Shown here: positions 32,210-40,461 of the stretch, piece after piece
Numbering within the stretch: the first letter of the stretch is position 1
Layout of the letters: every line of letters starts with the position of its first letter
Assembly: GCA_003169845.1 (NCBI GenBank)
Contig: PNAG01000016.1
Location: forward strand, 62,001-126,000
Direction of reading: 5' to 3'
Source: Candidatus Dormiibacterota bacterium
GTDB lineage: Bacteria > Chloroflexota > Dormibacteria > Dormibacterales > Dormibacteraceae
DNA length: 64,000 nucleotides
Translations under genes and position numbers: made by a program
Notes under the pieces: generated by a model
The model's input: only the letters and a program-made list of their open reading frames with translations
What the model was told of the DNA's origin: nothing
Databases searched by the model: none

Positions 32210-32919
32210 TGGCCCTGCTCGAGCTCGAGGAAGTCCGGGCGGGCTACGGTCCGACCTCAGTTCTTCATGGCGTCTCGCTTTCGGTGCCCGAAGGTCAGAT
32301 CGTCTCGCTGCTCGGCGCCAACGGTGCAGGCAAGACCACCACGCTGCGATCGATCACGGGCGGGGTGCAGTGGACCGGCGACATCCGTTTTGCCGGCCGG
32401 TCGCTGCGTCGGATGCACACCGAAGATGTCGTGCGGTGCGGGATCGCCCATGTCCCGGAAGGTCGGGGCATCCTCACGGAGCTCACCGTGGACGAGAACC
32501 TGAAGCTCGGGTCACATCTTCGCCGCGACGGCGCGGCGGTCCGCAAGGACTACGACCGCGTGTTCGAATACTTCCCGGTCCTGCGCGAGCGCCGCCGGCT
32601 GTCGGCGAGCACGCTTTCCGGCGGAGAGCAGCAAATGCTCGCGCTTGCGCGAGCCTTCTTGACCAAGCCGCGCCTGATGCTCCTCGACGAGCCCTCGCTC
32701 GGCCTTGCGCCGCTGATCGTGCGCTCGATTTTCGAGATCATCCGCACGATCAACACGGAGGACCAAGTCGCGGTTCTGCTGGTGGAGCAAAACGCTCGCC
32801 TCGCCCTGGAGATGTCGAGCGAGGCTTATGTGCTGGAGGTCGGTCGCGTCGCCGTCAGAGGCAGCAGCTCGGAGCTGACGGGAAACGACGCGGTGCGCCG
32901 CTCTTACCTGGGCTACTGA
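32209..32919 (+). CDS. livF: Branched-chain amino acid type ABC transporter ATPase LivF
   Basis: 236 residues, the partner ATPase of LivG. Walker A LLGANGAGKTTTLRS, VPEGRGILTELTVDENLKLG typical of LivF, signature LSGGEQQMLALARAF, Walker B LMLLDEPSLGLAPLIV and H-loop VLLVEQNA. The start overlaps the livG stop as TGATG. Confidence 0.95.
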   Translation: MALLELEEVRAGYGPTSVLHGVSLSVPEGQIVSLLGANGAGKTTTLRSITGGVQWTGDIRFAGRSLRRMHTEDVVRCGIAHVPEGRGILTELTVDENLKLGSHLRRDGAAVRKDYDRVFEYFPVLRERRRLSASTLSGGEQQMLALARAFLTKPRLMLLDEPSLGLAPLIVRSIFEIIRTINTEDQVAVLLVEQNARLALEMSSEAYVLEVGRVAVRGSSSELTGNDAVRRSYLGY

Positions 32920-33800
32920 TGCAAGAGCTGTTGCAGCAGGTCGTCAGCGGAATCGCCACCGGCGGGATCTTCGCCAGCCTCGCCCTGGCCCTCGTCCTCA
33001 TCTACAACGCGATGGGCCTGGTCAACTTCGCCCAGGGCGAGATGGCCATGCTCGCGACGTTCGTGGCGCTGGCGCTGATCGATCACGGGATGAACTACTG
33101 GATCGCCTTCCCGGTGACGTTGGTGATCGCGTTTGCAGGCGGCATCGCGATCGAACGCGTTGTGATCCGTCCAGTCGAGCGCGCCCCCATCCTGACGCTC
33201 GTGATCGTCACCCTCGGCCTCGCGACGCTGATCAACGGGCTCGCCGGCTTCATCTTCGGCTACGTGCCGCGTGCATTTCCAAGCCCGTTCCCGGTGCAGA
33301 CGGTCAACATTCTCGGCGCGCTGGCCAGCTACCAGGACCTTGGCGTAATCGCGGTCTCCGCCGTGGTGCTGCTGGCGATCTATTTGCTCCTCCAGCACAC
33401 GACGGTCGGGCTCACAATGCGGGCCGCCGCTCACCATCCCGAAGCGAGCCGCCTGCTCGGCGTGCGCGTGAGCTGGATGCTTGCGCTCGGATGGGGCCTC
33501 GCCTCTGCGGTCGGCTCCGTCTCCGGGATCATGGTCGCTCCAATCCTTTTGCTGCAGCCGAACATGATGCAGACGATCATCATCTATGCGTTCGCCGCCG
33601 CCGTCCTCGGAGGGATCGAGAGCCCGATCGGTGCAGTCGTCGGCGGCGTGATCGTGGGCGTCACCGTCAACCTGGCCGGTGTGTACCTGCCGTTTGTCGG
33701 AGGCGACCTTCAGCTTGCCGTCGCCCTGGCGATCATCGTTGGTGTCCTGGTGCTGAAGCCGAACGGGTTGTTCGGCCGCCCCAGCGTCCGGCGAGTGTAA
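32919..33800 (+). CDS. livH: Branched-chain amino acid type ABC transporter permease LivH
   Basis: A 293-residue polytopic permease. GIATGGIFASLALALVLIYNAMGLVNFAQGEMAML at the N-terminus and GLTMRAAAHHPEASRLLGVRV (the cytoplasmic loop contacting the ATPases) are family hallmarks. ATG overlaps the livF stop (TGATG). A longer frame upstream lies inside livF and is not real. Confidence 0.94.
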   Translation: MQELLQQVVSGIATGGIFASLALALVLIYNAMGLVNFAQGEMAMLATFVALALIDHGMNYWIAFPVTLVIAFAGGIAIERVVIRPVERAPILTLVIVTLGLATLINGLAGFIFGYVPRAFPSPFPVQTVNILGALASYQDLGVIAVSAVVLLAIYLLLQHTTVGLTMRAAAHHPEASRLLGVRVSWMLALGWGLASAVGSVSGIMVAPILLLQPNMMQTIIIYAFAAAVLGGIESPIGAVVGGVIVGVTVNLAGVYLPFVGGDLQLAVALAIIVGVLVLKPNGLFGRPSVRRV

Positions 33801-33805
33801 GACCG

Positions 33806-34897
33806 GTGCTGACGCGTATCCGCAACTCGCCTCCTCGCTACTGGCTCGTTGTCGTGGTCATCCTCTTCTTCATCGGTCTGCCGACCGTCATCAGCAGCTT
33901 CCAGGCCAGCGAATGGGCGCAGGTGCTCGTCCTCGCCATCGCAATCATGGGTCTCAACATCCTGGTCGGTTACAGCGGCCAGATCTCCCTCGGCCACGGC
34001 GCATTCATGGCCATCGGCGCGTACACATTTGCGATTCTCATTCACCGGTACAGGATGAATTACCTCGTGGCGATCCCCCTCGCGGGACTGCTGACCGGGG
34101 GAATCGGTTTCCTGTTCGGAGTGCCGGCATTGCGCCTTTCGGCCCTGTACCTTGCCCTTGCTACCTTCGCCCTCGCCGTCGTCACACCAAGCCTGATCAA
34201 GCGACCGGCCGAGCTGACGGGCGGCGTGCAGGGAATCATTCTTCCGCCAGTCGATCCACCGCCGGCCGCCGGCGCCGCATTCACTGCGTTGACGGGGACA
34301 CCGATGACATCAGACCAGTGGATCTATTACCTGACGCTCGCCTTCGCGCTGGTTCTCTTCTGGCTGGCCTGGAACCTGGTCCGCCACCGCGCCGGACGGG
34401 CGATGCGGGCCGTCCGCGACGGCGAGGTCGCTGCCGCGGCATCGGGAGTCAACATCGCGGGCTACAAAACCCTCGCGTTCGGCATCTCCGCCCTCTATGC
34501 GGGAATCGCGGGCGCCCTCTTCGGCCTGGCCGTAGGTTTCGTCAGTCCGGACACCTTCCCGGTCTCCCTTTCGATCCAGCTGCTGGTGGGCGCTGTGGTC
34601 GGCGGTCTCGCATCGATCCCGGGACCGTTGATTGGCGCCATCTTCGCCTACTTCCTCCCGATTGAGTCAAACCAATGGGTTCCGGCCCAGACCTGGATCC
34701 CAAGCCAGATTGCGTCGACGGTGGAAAAGGCCGGGCCGGCCGTCACGTACGGTGTAGTCCTGATCCTGATCATGATCTTCGCCCCCAACGGCGTCGTGGG
34801 TCTTGTCACCGCGGGCTACGCCCGGCTGCGCAGACGTCTGCGCGGGGCGGCCGATCGGGAGAATGGACAGATGCCGCCAGATCCTCAGACTGTTTAA
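33806..34897 (+). CDS. livM: Branched-chain amino acid type ABC transporter permease LivM
   Basis: A 363-residue polytopic permease, LivH's partner. GLNILVGYSGQISLGHGAFMAIGAY and AGRAMRAVRDGEVAAAASGVNIAGYKTLAFGISALYAG identify LivM. GTG 33806 starts 5 nt after livH, giving one N-terminal helix in the normal place. A 60-residue extracytoplasmic insertion (TGGVQGIILPPVDPPPAAG and following) is usual for the family. Confidence 0.94.
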   Translation: MLTRIRNSPPRYWLVVVVILFFIGLPTVISSFQASEWAQVLVLAIAIMGLNILVGYSGQISLGHGAFMAIGAYTFAILIHRYRMNYLVAIPLAGLLTGGIGFLFGVPALRLSALYLALATFALAVVTPSLIKRPAELTGGVQGIILPPVDPPPAAGAAFTALTGTPMTSDQWIYYLTLAFALVLFWLAWNLVRHRAGRAMRAVRDGEVAAAASGVNIAGYKTLAFGISALYAGIAGALFGLAVGFVSPDTFPVSLSIQLLVGAVVGGLASIPGPLIGAIFAYFLPIESNQWVPAQTWIPSQIASTVEKAGPAVTYGVVLILIMIFAPNGVVGLVTAGYARLRRRLRGAADRENGQMPPDPQTV

Positions 34898-34929
34898 ATA
34901 CATCTCCATAAAGCCGGGAGGGTTTATAT

Positions 34930-36195
34930 ATGACAAAGACCGGGTCTCGCATCGCGGCGATCGCAGCGTTTCTCGTCGCCCTGGCCGCCTGTGGCGGCTC
35001 CAGCACACCCACCGCTCAAACAGATGTCGGAGTCACCAGCAACTCGATCCTGCTGGGCAACACGATCGCTCAGTCCGGGCCGGCGGCCGCCTACGGGACC
35101 ATCGCCAACGCCGAGAACGCCTACTTCACGTACATCAACAACACCCAGGGTGGCGTGAACGGACGGAAGATCAACTTCAAGGTTCTCGATGACGGTTACA
35201 ACCCGGCCAACACGGTCACGCTGACCAAGCAGCTCGTCGAGCAGGACCAGGTCTTCGCCATGTTCAGCGGCCTTGGCACACAGGCTCAGACCGCGGTTCG
35301 CGACTACCTGAACAGCAAGAAGGTGCCCCAGCTGTTCGTCGCCACGGGCGCGACCACGTTCATGCTGGACTACGGCAAGCCGAGCACGGCCGACGCGTCG
35401 ATCAAGTGGAACTACTCGATCGGCTGGCAGCCTCCTTACCAGGGCGAGGCGCGTATCTACGCCAAGGACATCCTCGCCAACCACGCCGGAGCGAAGATTG
35501 GCGTGCTGTACCAGAACGACGACTACGGCCAGGACTACCTGAAGGGCCTGAAGGACGGCCTGGGCTCCAACGCGTCGATGATCGTCGACGCGGAAAGCTA
35601 CGACGTCACCGCCGCCAGCACCGTCTCACAGCTGGTGAAGCTCAAGGCCAGCGGCGCTGACACGCTGTTTCTGTTCACGACGCCTGGCTTCACGATTCCA
35701 GCCCTGGTCACCGTGACCAAGCTCGGTTGGGCTCCCGCGATCTACCTGAACTCGGTCTCCAACCCACAGGTCTACATGGGGATCGCGGCCAAGAACGGCG
35801 CAGCGCTCAAGAACGTGACAAGCGTCGGCTACATCAAGGACCCGACCGATCCTCGCTGGGCGAGCGACGCGGGCATGCAGCTCTATAAGACGGTCATCGC
35901 GAACTGCACGACCTGCAACGTGAACGACGGGTTCAACATCTACGGAGCCGCCGTGGCCTGGACGATGGTGGACGTTCTCAAGCAAGCCGGATCCAACATG
36001 ACCCGGGCCAATGTCGTGAGCATCGCGACGAGCGGCCTCAATGAGACCAACAATCCGTTCCTGCTGCCCGGAGTCGTCGTCAAGACGACCTCGAGCGACC
36101 ACTTCCCGATCACCCAGGAGCAGGTCATCACGTGGAACGGCACGGGCTGGACGCTCCAGGGCAGCCTCATCGACGAGCGCGGCACGATCAAGTAA
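34930..36195 (+). CDS. ABC transporter substrate-binding lipoprotein (LivK-like)
   Basis: A 421-residue lipoprotein: signal peptide with lipobox LVALAACGG (Cys21), then a type I periplasmic-binding (Peripla_BP_6) fold beginning ILLGNTIAQSGPAAAYG, with KIGVLYQNDDYGQDYLKGLKDGL in the hinge region. It is the solute receptor for the upstream LivGFHM. GGGAGGG 9-10 nt before the ATG is a strong ribosome-binding site, fitting the higher level needed for a receptor. The paired CTTCNV near the C-terminal third may form a disulfide. Confidence 0.93.
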   Translation: MTKTGSRIAAIAAFLVALAACGGSSTPTAQTDVGVTSNSILLGNTIAQSGPAAAYGTIANAENAYFTYINNTQGGVNGRKINFKVLDDGYNPANTVTLTKQLVEQDQVFAMFSGLGTQAQTAVRDYLNSKKVPQLFVATGATTFMLDYGKPSTADASIKWNYSIGWQPPYQGEARIYAKDILANHAGAKIGVLYQNDDYGQDYLKGLKDGLGSNASMIVDAESYDVTAASTVSQLVKLKASGADTLFLFTTPGFTIPALVTVTKLGWAPAIYLNSVSNPQVYMGIAAKNGAALKNVTSVGYIKDPTDPRWASDAGMQLYKTVIANCTTCNVNDGFNIYGAAVAWTMVDVLKQAGSNMTRANVVSIATSGLNETNNPFLLPGVVVKTTSSDHFPITQEQVITWNGTGWTLQGSLIDERGTIK

Positions 36196-36203
36196 CCACC
36201 CGA

Positions 36204-36232
36204 AGCGAGGCCGGCTCACAACCGGCCTCGCT
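36204..36232 (+). terminator. Hairpin at the end of the liv operon
   Basis: A perfect 11-bp stem AGCGAGGCCGG/CCGGCCTCGCT with a 7-nt loop, 8 nt after the binding-protein stop. No T-run follows, so this may stabilise the 3' end instead of acting as a classical terminator. Confidence 0.6.
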
Positions 36233-36246
36233 ACGCGGGACCCCAT

Positions 36247-36252
36247 TAGTAT
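36247..36252 (+). promoter_or_regulatory. -10-like TAGTAT 7 nt before the membrane-protein start
   Basis: TAGTAT, 7 nt, GTG 36260. Same leaderless-type spacing as at 29151, 38967, 41258 and 54298. Confidence 0.4.
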
Positions 36253-36259
36253 TCGGTCG

Positions 36260-37066
36260 GTGATTTCCGTGGATGCGCCCTGCGCGCGCCCGGCGCGACT
36301 CAAGCCTTACTGGCTCCACGCCTACCTGCTGACTTACACGCCGATCCTGCTGTTCGCGGACAGCCGGATCACGTCCCTCTGGCAGCAGTGGCTGCTGGGA
36401 TTGCTCACGTTCGCGGTGCTGTACCTCGCGGCGCTCAAAGCGCCGAAGGAACAGCGCCTTCAGGTGTGGACCTGTGTCGTCGTGGCGACCGGCTTCGAGA
36501 TCTTCGGCTCGCTGATCTGGGGCGTTTACCGGTACCGCCTGCACAACGTGCCCCTGTTCGTGCCTCCTGGCCACGGCATGGTTTACCTGTTCGGCCTGCT
36601 GGCGGCGCGCACGCCGGTGGTGCTCAGGTATGGAAAGCGCGTGGCGCATGTCGTGCTGGCCGGCGCCACCACGTGGGCCCTGGCCGGATTGACCGTCCTG
36701 CCCGTGATCACGGGACGGGTCGACGTGCAGGGCGCGTTGTGCCTGCCGGTGTTCGCCTACTTCGTGCTGCGTTCGCCGCGCTGGGCGCTTTTCTCGGCCA
36801 TCTTCATCGCGACGGGTGAGCTGGAGATCTTCGGCACCTCGTTCGGCAACTGGGCGTGGCTTCCGATCGCTCCGTGGACCCACATCCCGTCGGGCAATCC
36901 CCCGTCGGTGATCGCGGGCGGCTACTGCGTGATCGACGCCTCGGTGCTGCTGGCCATGCGCGCCCTCACCTGGCTACGCGCTCAACCCTTCATCTCTACC
37001 GTGGCGGTGCCGACTGTGGTGCGGCTGCCGGCCGAATCCTCACCCCAGACCTCCAGCTCGACCTGA
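36260..37066 (+). CDS. Integral membrane protein of unknown function with internal duplication
   Basis: 268 residues and about eight membrane helices. Two related segments stand out: ATGFEIFGSLIWGVYRYRLH (residues 76-95), followed by PLFVPPGHGMVYLFG, and ATGELEIFGTSFGNWAW (184-200), followed by WTHIPSGNPPSVIAGGY. Both carry a helix-buried EIFG and a Pro-Gly loop, suggesting a duplicated half-protein. I do not recognise the family. The 3' end overlaps the convergent MaoC gene by 85 bp. GTG 36269 is an alternative start. Confidence 0.7.
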   Translation: MISVDAPCARPARLKPYWLHAYLLTYTPILLFADSRITSLWQQWLLGLLTFAVLYLAALKAPKEQRLQVWTCVVVATGFEIFGSLIWGVYRYRLHNVPLFVPPGHGMVYLFGLLAARTPVVLRYGKRVAHVVLAGATTWALAGLTVLPVITGRVDVQGALCLPVFAYFVLRSPRWALFSAIFIATGELEIFGTSFGNWAWLPIAPWTHIPSGNPPSVIAGGYCVIDASVLLAMRALTWLRAQPFISTVAVPTVVRLPAESSPQTSSST

Positions 37067-37374
37067 TCGCCGTCGACCTTCGTCACACGGCCGCGGCAGC
37101 GATAGGGCCGGCCGGGTTGGTCGATTCCGCGATAGCTCACCTCGAAGGTCTTGAGCGTGCCGCGGTCGCCGAGCCAATCCGTCACGAGCTGGCCGAGGAA
37201 CCCGGCTTTGAGCAGGCCGTGGAGGATCACCCCTGGCAGCCCGACGCCCTGCGCAAAAGCCTGGTCGTAGTGGATCTCATAGAAGTCGCCCTGCGCGCCG
37301 GCGTACTGGACGAGCTGGCGGGTGGTCGGATGCTTGACCAGGTCAGCGAGCTCATCTCCAACCTTGACGCTCAT
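36982..37374 (-). CDS. MaoC-like hotdog dehydratase
   Basis: 130 residues, single hotdog fold with the hydratase-2 motif QYAGAQGDFYEIHYDQAFAQ and VILHGLLKAGFLGQLV. Family members add or remove water at enoyl-CoA/ACP beta-carbons. The partner gene upstream encodes a FAS1-like hotdog, so the two probably form a heterodimer (as in HadAB or ChsH1-ChsH2). Downstream of the acyl-CoA dehydrogenase in one operon (junction overlaps of 4 and 1 bp). Its 3' end is antisense to the end of the plus-strand membrane protein. Confidence 0.88.
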   Translation of the reverse strand: MSVKVGDELADLVKHPTTRQLVQYAGAQGDFYEIHYDQAFAQGVGLPGVILHGLLKAGFLGQLVTDWLGDRGTLKTFEVSYRGIDQPGRPYRCRGRVTKVDGDQVELEVWGEDSAGSRTTVGTATVEMKG

Positions 37375-37787
37375 CGTCTGATCATGGTCCCGCGCAGCTT
37401 CGCGACGGTACGGCCGTCCTGGTTGACGTAGTCCGTCTCGAAGATGATGAAGAGCAGGCTGCCGCTGGATCCGGTCTTCTCGTAGACCTCAGCCACCCGA
37501 CCCGTCGCGGTGATCCGATCGCCGACCTTCACAGGCTCGAAGTATTCGAAGCGGTTACCGCCGTTGAGCCAGCCCTTGCCGTATTCCTCGGCCTCGGCCA
37601 GGTGCAGCGACACCGGCGCGAGCGCCACCAGGAACGTGGGCGGCGCTTCCGTTGTCCAACGTGGGTTGGCATCGCCGATCGCCTCCGCGAAGCGCTTCAC
37701 GTGGCCGGCCTCAACCGTGGCCTCGGTGGACGGGGCAGCGACCCCGATGCGGGCGCGCAGGCGTTCGACGACCGAGTTGGCAACCAT
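37371..37787 (-). CDS. FAS1-like dehydratase domain protein (MaoC_dehydrat_N)
   Basis: 138 residues matching the N-terminal dehydratase family: VEAGHVKRFAEAIGDANPRW, PPTFLVALAP, GNRFEYFEPVKVGDRITATGRVAEVYEKTG, FETDYVNQDGRTVAKLRGTMI. Such subunits usually lack the catalytic His and pair with an active MaoC partner, here the next gene. ATG 37785-37787 overlaps the acyl-CoA dehydrogenase stop (TGATG). Confidence 0.88.
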   Translation of the reverse strand: MVANSVVERLRARIGVAAPSTEATVEAGHVKRFAEAIGDANPRWTTEAPPTFLVALAPVSLHLAEAEEYGKGWLNGGNRFEYFEPVKVGDRITATGRVAEVYEKTGSSGSLLFIIFETDYVNQDGRTVAKLRGTMIRR

Positions 37788-38959
37788 CAGCGGCCGCGTG
37801 GGAGCCCCAACACGCGTTCGGCGATGATGTTGCGCTGGATCTCGGAAGACCCTGCGTAGATCGTTTCCGCCTGCGCCCACATCCAGCCGTACTGCCAGCG
37901 ACCGTCCTCCAGCGCAAACGGAGAGTCAGGCGCAAGCGCGCCATAGGGGCCTTCCACCCCGACCGCCGTCTCCTGGATCCGCTTGTCCATCTCGCTCCAG
38001 TACAGCTTAGTGAGGCTTGCATCCGCGCCAGGCGCCTGGCCGTGCTGCGCCTTGGTCAGGTTGCGGAGGCCGATGAGCCGGAATACATGAGCCTCGATCT
38101 GCGCTTGTGCGACCTGCTGGCGCACGCTCGCATCGGCACCGGCGCCGCGTTCGCGTGCGAGACCCGCGAGCTGCTCGACGGCCCGCTCGAATCGAGCCGC
38201 CTGCGCGAGGCCGCCGCGCTCGAAGCCGAACACGGTCATGGCAATCTTCCAGCCCGCGCCGGGTTCGCCGATCATGTCCTTTTCATCGACTTCGGCGCCC
38301 GACAGGAAGATCTCGCAGAACTCGCCGCCTCCCGTCATCTGACGGATGCGCCGGACCTCGACTCCCGGCTGGTGCATGTCGACAAGGAAGAAGCCGATCC
38401 CGTGGTGAGCTTCGGCTTGCTGGTCCGTCCGGGCGAGCAGGAAGCTCTTGTCCGCATAGTGCGCGCCGCTCGACCAGGTCTTCTGGCCCGTGATGGCCCA
38501 GCCGCCGTCGCGCTTTTCGGCGCGTGTCCTCAAGCCTGCGAGGTCGCTGCCCGCGTCGGGCTCGCTGAACCCCTGGCAGAAGACCAGCTCGCCGCCCAGG
38601 ATCTTGTCGAGATACGCATCCTTCTGCCACTGCGACCCGTGCACGAGGAGCGTGGGCGCGAGCAGGCTGACTCCGAGGCGGCCGAGGATGATCGGAGCTC
38701 CTGACTTCGCCATCTCCTCCTGGTAGATGGCCTGCATGACGGGCGTGGCGGTACGGCCACCAGCCTCGCGAGGCCAGGCCAGCTTCAGCCATCCGCCGTC
38801 GTGCAGCCGCCGCTGCCACTGGCGCTGGAGGTCGGTGTCGTCGTCCTCGCGATAGCCGCCCACGCCCCGATGCCGCCACTCGGCCGGCAGGTTGAGATCG
38901 AGCCACGTTCGGACCTCCTGCCGGAAGGCTTCCTCTTCCGCCGTAAAGCCCAGATCCAC
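37787..38959 (-). CDS. Acyl-CoA dehydrogenase
   Basis: A 390-residue FAD enzyme introducing the alpha-beta double bond into an acyl-CoA. CQGFSEPDAGSDLAGLRTRAE and WAITGQKTWSSGAHYADKSFLLART mark the FAD domain; AETIYAGSSEIQRNIIAERVLGLPR ends it. The usual catalytic Glu in YEG is Ala here (YAG), so the base is more likely the Glu in FGFERGG (helix G), as in isovaleryl- and FadE-type enzymes (inference). With the two hotdog genes it forms a short beta-oxidation module; the substrate could be branched, long-chain or steroid-like. GTG 7 nt after TAGCCT. Confidence 0.92.
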   Translation of the reverse strand: MDLGFTAEEEAFRQEVRTWLDLNLPAEWRHRGVGGYREDDDTDLQRQWQRRLHDGGWLKLAWPREAGGRTATPVMQAIYQEEMAKSGAPIILGRLGVSLLAPTLLVHGSQWQKDAYLDKILGGELVFCQGFSEPDAGSDLAGLRTRAEKRDGGWAITGQKTWSSGAHYADKSFLLARTDQQAEAHHGIGFFLVDMHQPGVEVRRIRQMTGGGEFCEIFLSGAEVDEKDMIGEPGAGWKIAMTVFGFERGGLAQAARFERAVEQLAGLARERGAGADASVRQQVAQAQIEAHVFRLIGLRNLTKAQHGQAPGADASLTKLYWSEMDKRIQETAVGVEGPYGALAPDSPFALEDGRWQYGWMWAQAETIYAGSSEIQRNIIAERVLGLPRGR

Positions 38960-38966
38960 GATTTGG

Positions 38967-38972
38967 AGGCTA
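38967..38972 (-). promoter_or_regulatory. -10-like TAGCCT 7 nt before the acyl-CoA dehydrogenase start
   Basis: Minus-strand TAGCCT, 7 nt, GTG 38959; no -35 recognised. Leaderless-type spacing. Confidence 0.4.
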
Positions 38973-39044
38973 TCAAACCGGACAGGCTGGGGGCAGCCCG
39001 AGTAGATCCGGCCTACCGGCGGCGTCTAATCGTTTAATAGTCGA

Positions 39045-39434
39045 ATGGCAGCTGACGTTTTTTGCGGTCGCTGCGGTTCCGTGCTCACGAATCCGATCGC
39101 TCCGTGCCCTCGCTGTGGGGCGCCCGCCTCAGGCAGCTACCAGGGCGCCGTCACGGGGAGCCGCAAGAGCCCGCTGACTGCGGCGGCCTTGGCCGTGATC
39201 CCCGGCTGCGGACATTTCTACCTCGGCCACAACATGAAAGGCCTCGCGTACCTGCTCGGCATCGGAGGCCTGCAGTTCTTTGGGTTTGACCTGGACCTCA
39301 CCGCCATCGGGGCGGTGGTCGGCGTGCCCATGGAGCTCGGCGGCGGCACGCTATGGCTCTTCAGCATCGTCGACGCGTACAGGACGGCCAAGCACATGGA
39401 AGCCCAGGCTGCCAGCGCCGGCCGTCCCACCTGA
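39045..39434 (+). CDS. Zinc-ribbon plus TM2-like membrane protein
   Basis: 129 residues. An N-terminal ribbon FCGRCGSVLTNPIAPCPRCG (four Cys) is followed by two hydrophobic segments with a Gly/His turn (TAAALAVIPGCGHFYLGHNMKGLAYLLGIGGLQFFG), a TM2-domain-like arrangement. Function unknown. ATG is 6 nt after TTTAAT. Converges almost end to end on the basic coiled-coil gene. Confidence 0.75.
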   Translation: MAADVFCGRCGSVLTNPIAPCPRCGAPASGSYQGAVTGSRKSPLTAAALAVIPGCGHFYLGHNMKGLAYLLGIGGLQFFGFDLDLTAIGAVVGVPMELGGGTLWLFSIVDAYRTAKHMEAQAASAGRPT

Positions 39435-39435
39435 A

Positions 39436-39819
39436 TTAGCTAGCTTTTCGCCGCCTCCGCGTCACGGCTTTCTTCCGCGGCGCGGTCGCTGTCGCAGTAG
39501 CAGTCTTCCTGCGGCGCCGCTTCGCCGGCGCGGTCAGCGCTTTTTGCACGCGGCGCTGGATCGTGCGCAGAGTCCGATCGACCGTGCTGCTGGCGACCTT
39601 GGTCCCACGCTCGGTGAGCTTCAGGACCTGGCGCTTCAGGTTGCGGTTCTCTTTGATGAGCTCAGCCACCACGTGGTTCAGCTGCTCCGTCAGCTCGGGA
39701 CCGCCGAGTCGCTTGCGTCGCGTACGTGTGGCGGTTGTGCTTCCCGCGCCGGGGGGACGCCCGCGACGGCCCCGACGGGCCGGAGTGCCCTGACCCTGCG
39801 CTGTGTCGTCTGCTGACAT
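39436..39819 (-). CDS. Small basic coiled-coil protein, histone-H1-like tails
   Basis: 127 residues. Arg/Gly-rich N-terminus (RRGRRGRPPGAG), a central helix with coiled-coil character (ELTEQLNHVVAELIKENRNLKRQVLKLTERG) and a Lys/Arg/Ala/Thr tail (RRRRKTATATATAPRKKAVTRRRRK). Composition suggests nucleic-acid binding, perhaps a nucleoid protein, but no domain is recognised. AGGAG precedes the ATG. Confidence 0.65.
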   Translation of the reverse strand: MSADDTAQGQGTPARRGRRGRPPGAGSTTATRTRRKRLGGPELTEQLNHVVAELIKENRNLKRQVLKLTERGTKVASSTVDRTLRTIQRRVQKALTAPAKRRRRKTATATATAPRKKAVTRRRRKAS

Positions 39820-39863
39820 ATGGACTCCTGGTGCCTCAAAGAATCTGGCCGGAAGACCTTAGT

Positions 39864-40262
39864 CTATGCGGCCGCGAGCACCTGCTGTCTCGACAAACTC
39901 TTGAGTCCTTCACGTGCAAGTTCGTGTGCAGGATTCGCTTTACGGCTCACATAACGGACGACGCGCCAACCGCGCCGGCATCGTTCCCGAACTTCATGGA
40001 CCGCGATGCGAAAACTGTCACTGGACGGCATGCGACTGCGCACCACCGGCGCGCAATCCGTGCGCACGATCACGCGGTGATAAGGCCAGCGCGCGGCGGC
40101 GAGATCGAGGGCGCCCGCGCACACGTGCGCCTCGAGCTGAGCGGAGCCGCCGAGGTGCGAAAAGCCGAACGATTCCGTATACACCGCGCGGCCCCTAACG
40201 AAAACGGCCAGGCCACATCCGGCCCGGCCGTTCTTGTCGAGAGCGGCGTCCACGTAGATCAC
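39864..40262 (-). CDS. RNase H-like fold protein
   Basis: 132 residues of the type I RNase H/reverse-transcriptase-like fold: IYVDAALDKNGRAGCGLAVFV (first Asp), SAQLEAHVCAGALDLA (Glu), VIVRTDCAPVV (second Asp) and VSRKANPAHELAREGL. In the last motif the usual Asp of NxxADxLA is His. GTG 40262 is preferred because GGGAG precedes it; TTG 40277 is an alternative. Catalysis is possible but unproven. Confidence 0.75.
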   Translation of the reverse strand: MIYVDAALDKNGRAGCGLAVFVRGRAVYTESFGFSHLGGSAQLEAHVCAGALDLAAARWPYHRVIVRTDCAPVVRSRMPSSDSFRIAVHEVRERCRRGWRVVRYVSRKANPAHELAREGLKSLSRQQVLAAA

Positions 40263-40317
40263 CAGACACTCCCGCAAACTGCATCCCTCCTACGGAGAAT
40301 TTGAGAGAGCCTAGCAT

Positions 40318-40353
40318 GATGTTGCGCCCTTGTCCCGCCCCGGGCACAACATC
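40318..40353. promoter_or_regulatory. Hairpin between fabI and the RNase H-like gene
   Basis: Twelve-base arms GATGTTGCGCCC and GGGCACAACATC (one mismatch) with a 12-nt loop. It lies in a 184-nt gap; it may end the fabI transcript or act in the leader of the RNase H-like gene. The rest of the gap is family A repeat. Confidence 0.4.
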
Positions 40354-40370
40354 TGGTATCAGTCGACGAT

Positions 40371-40443
40371 CCCCACGAACTCCGAGGCTGCGCCGTGAGA
40401 GGGGTCCCCGCAAATTCACGGCATTGCCTCTGAGTTTGCGGGG
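40371..40443. repeat. Composite family A repeat downstream of fabI
   Basis: One complete stem-loop (arms 40406-40418 and 40431-40443, one G-T pair) is preceded at 40371-40399 by a one-armed, opposite-orientation copy (CCCCACGAACTCCGAGGCTG followed by CGCCGTGAG). An outer GGGGTCCCCG/CGGGGACCCC pair encloses the complete copy. Confidence 0.65.
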
Positions 40444-40461
40444 CTTCTTCGCGGGGACCCC

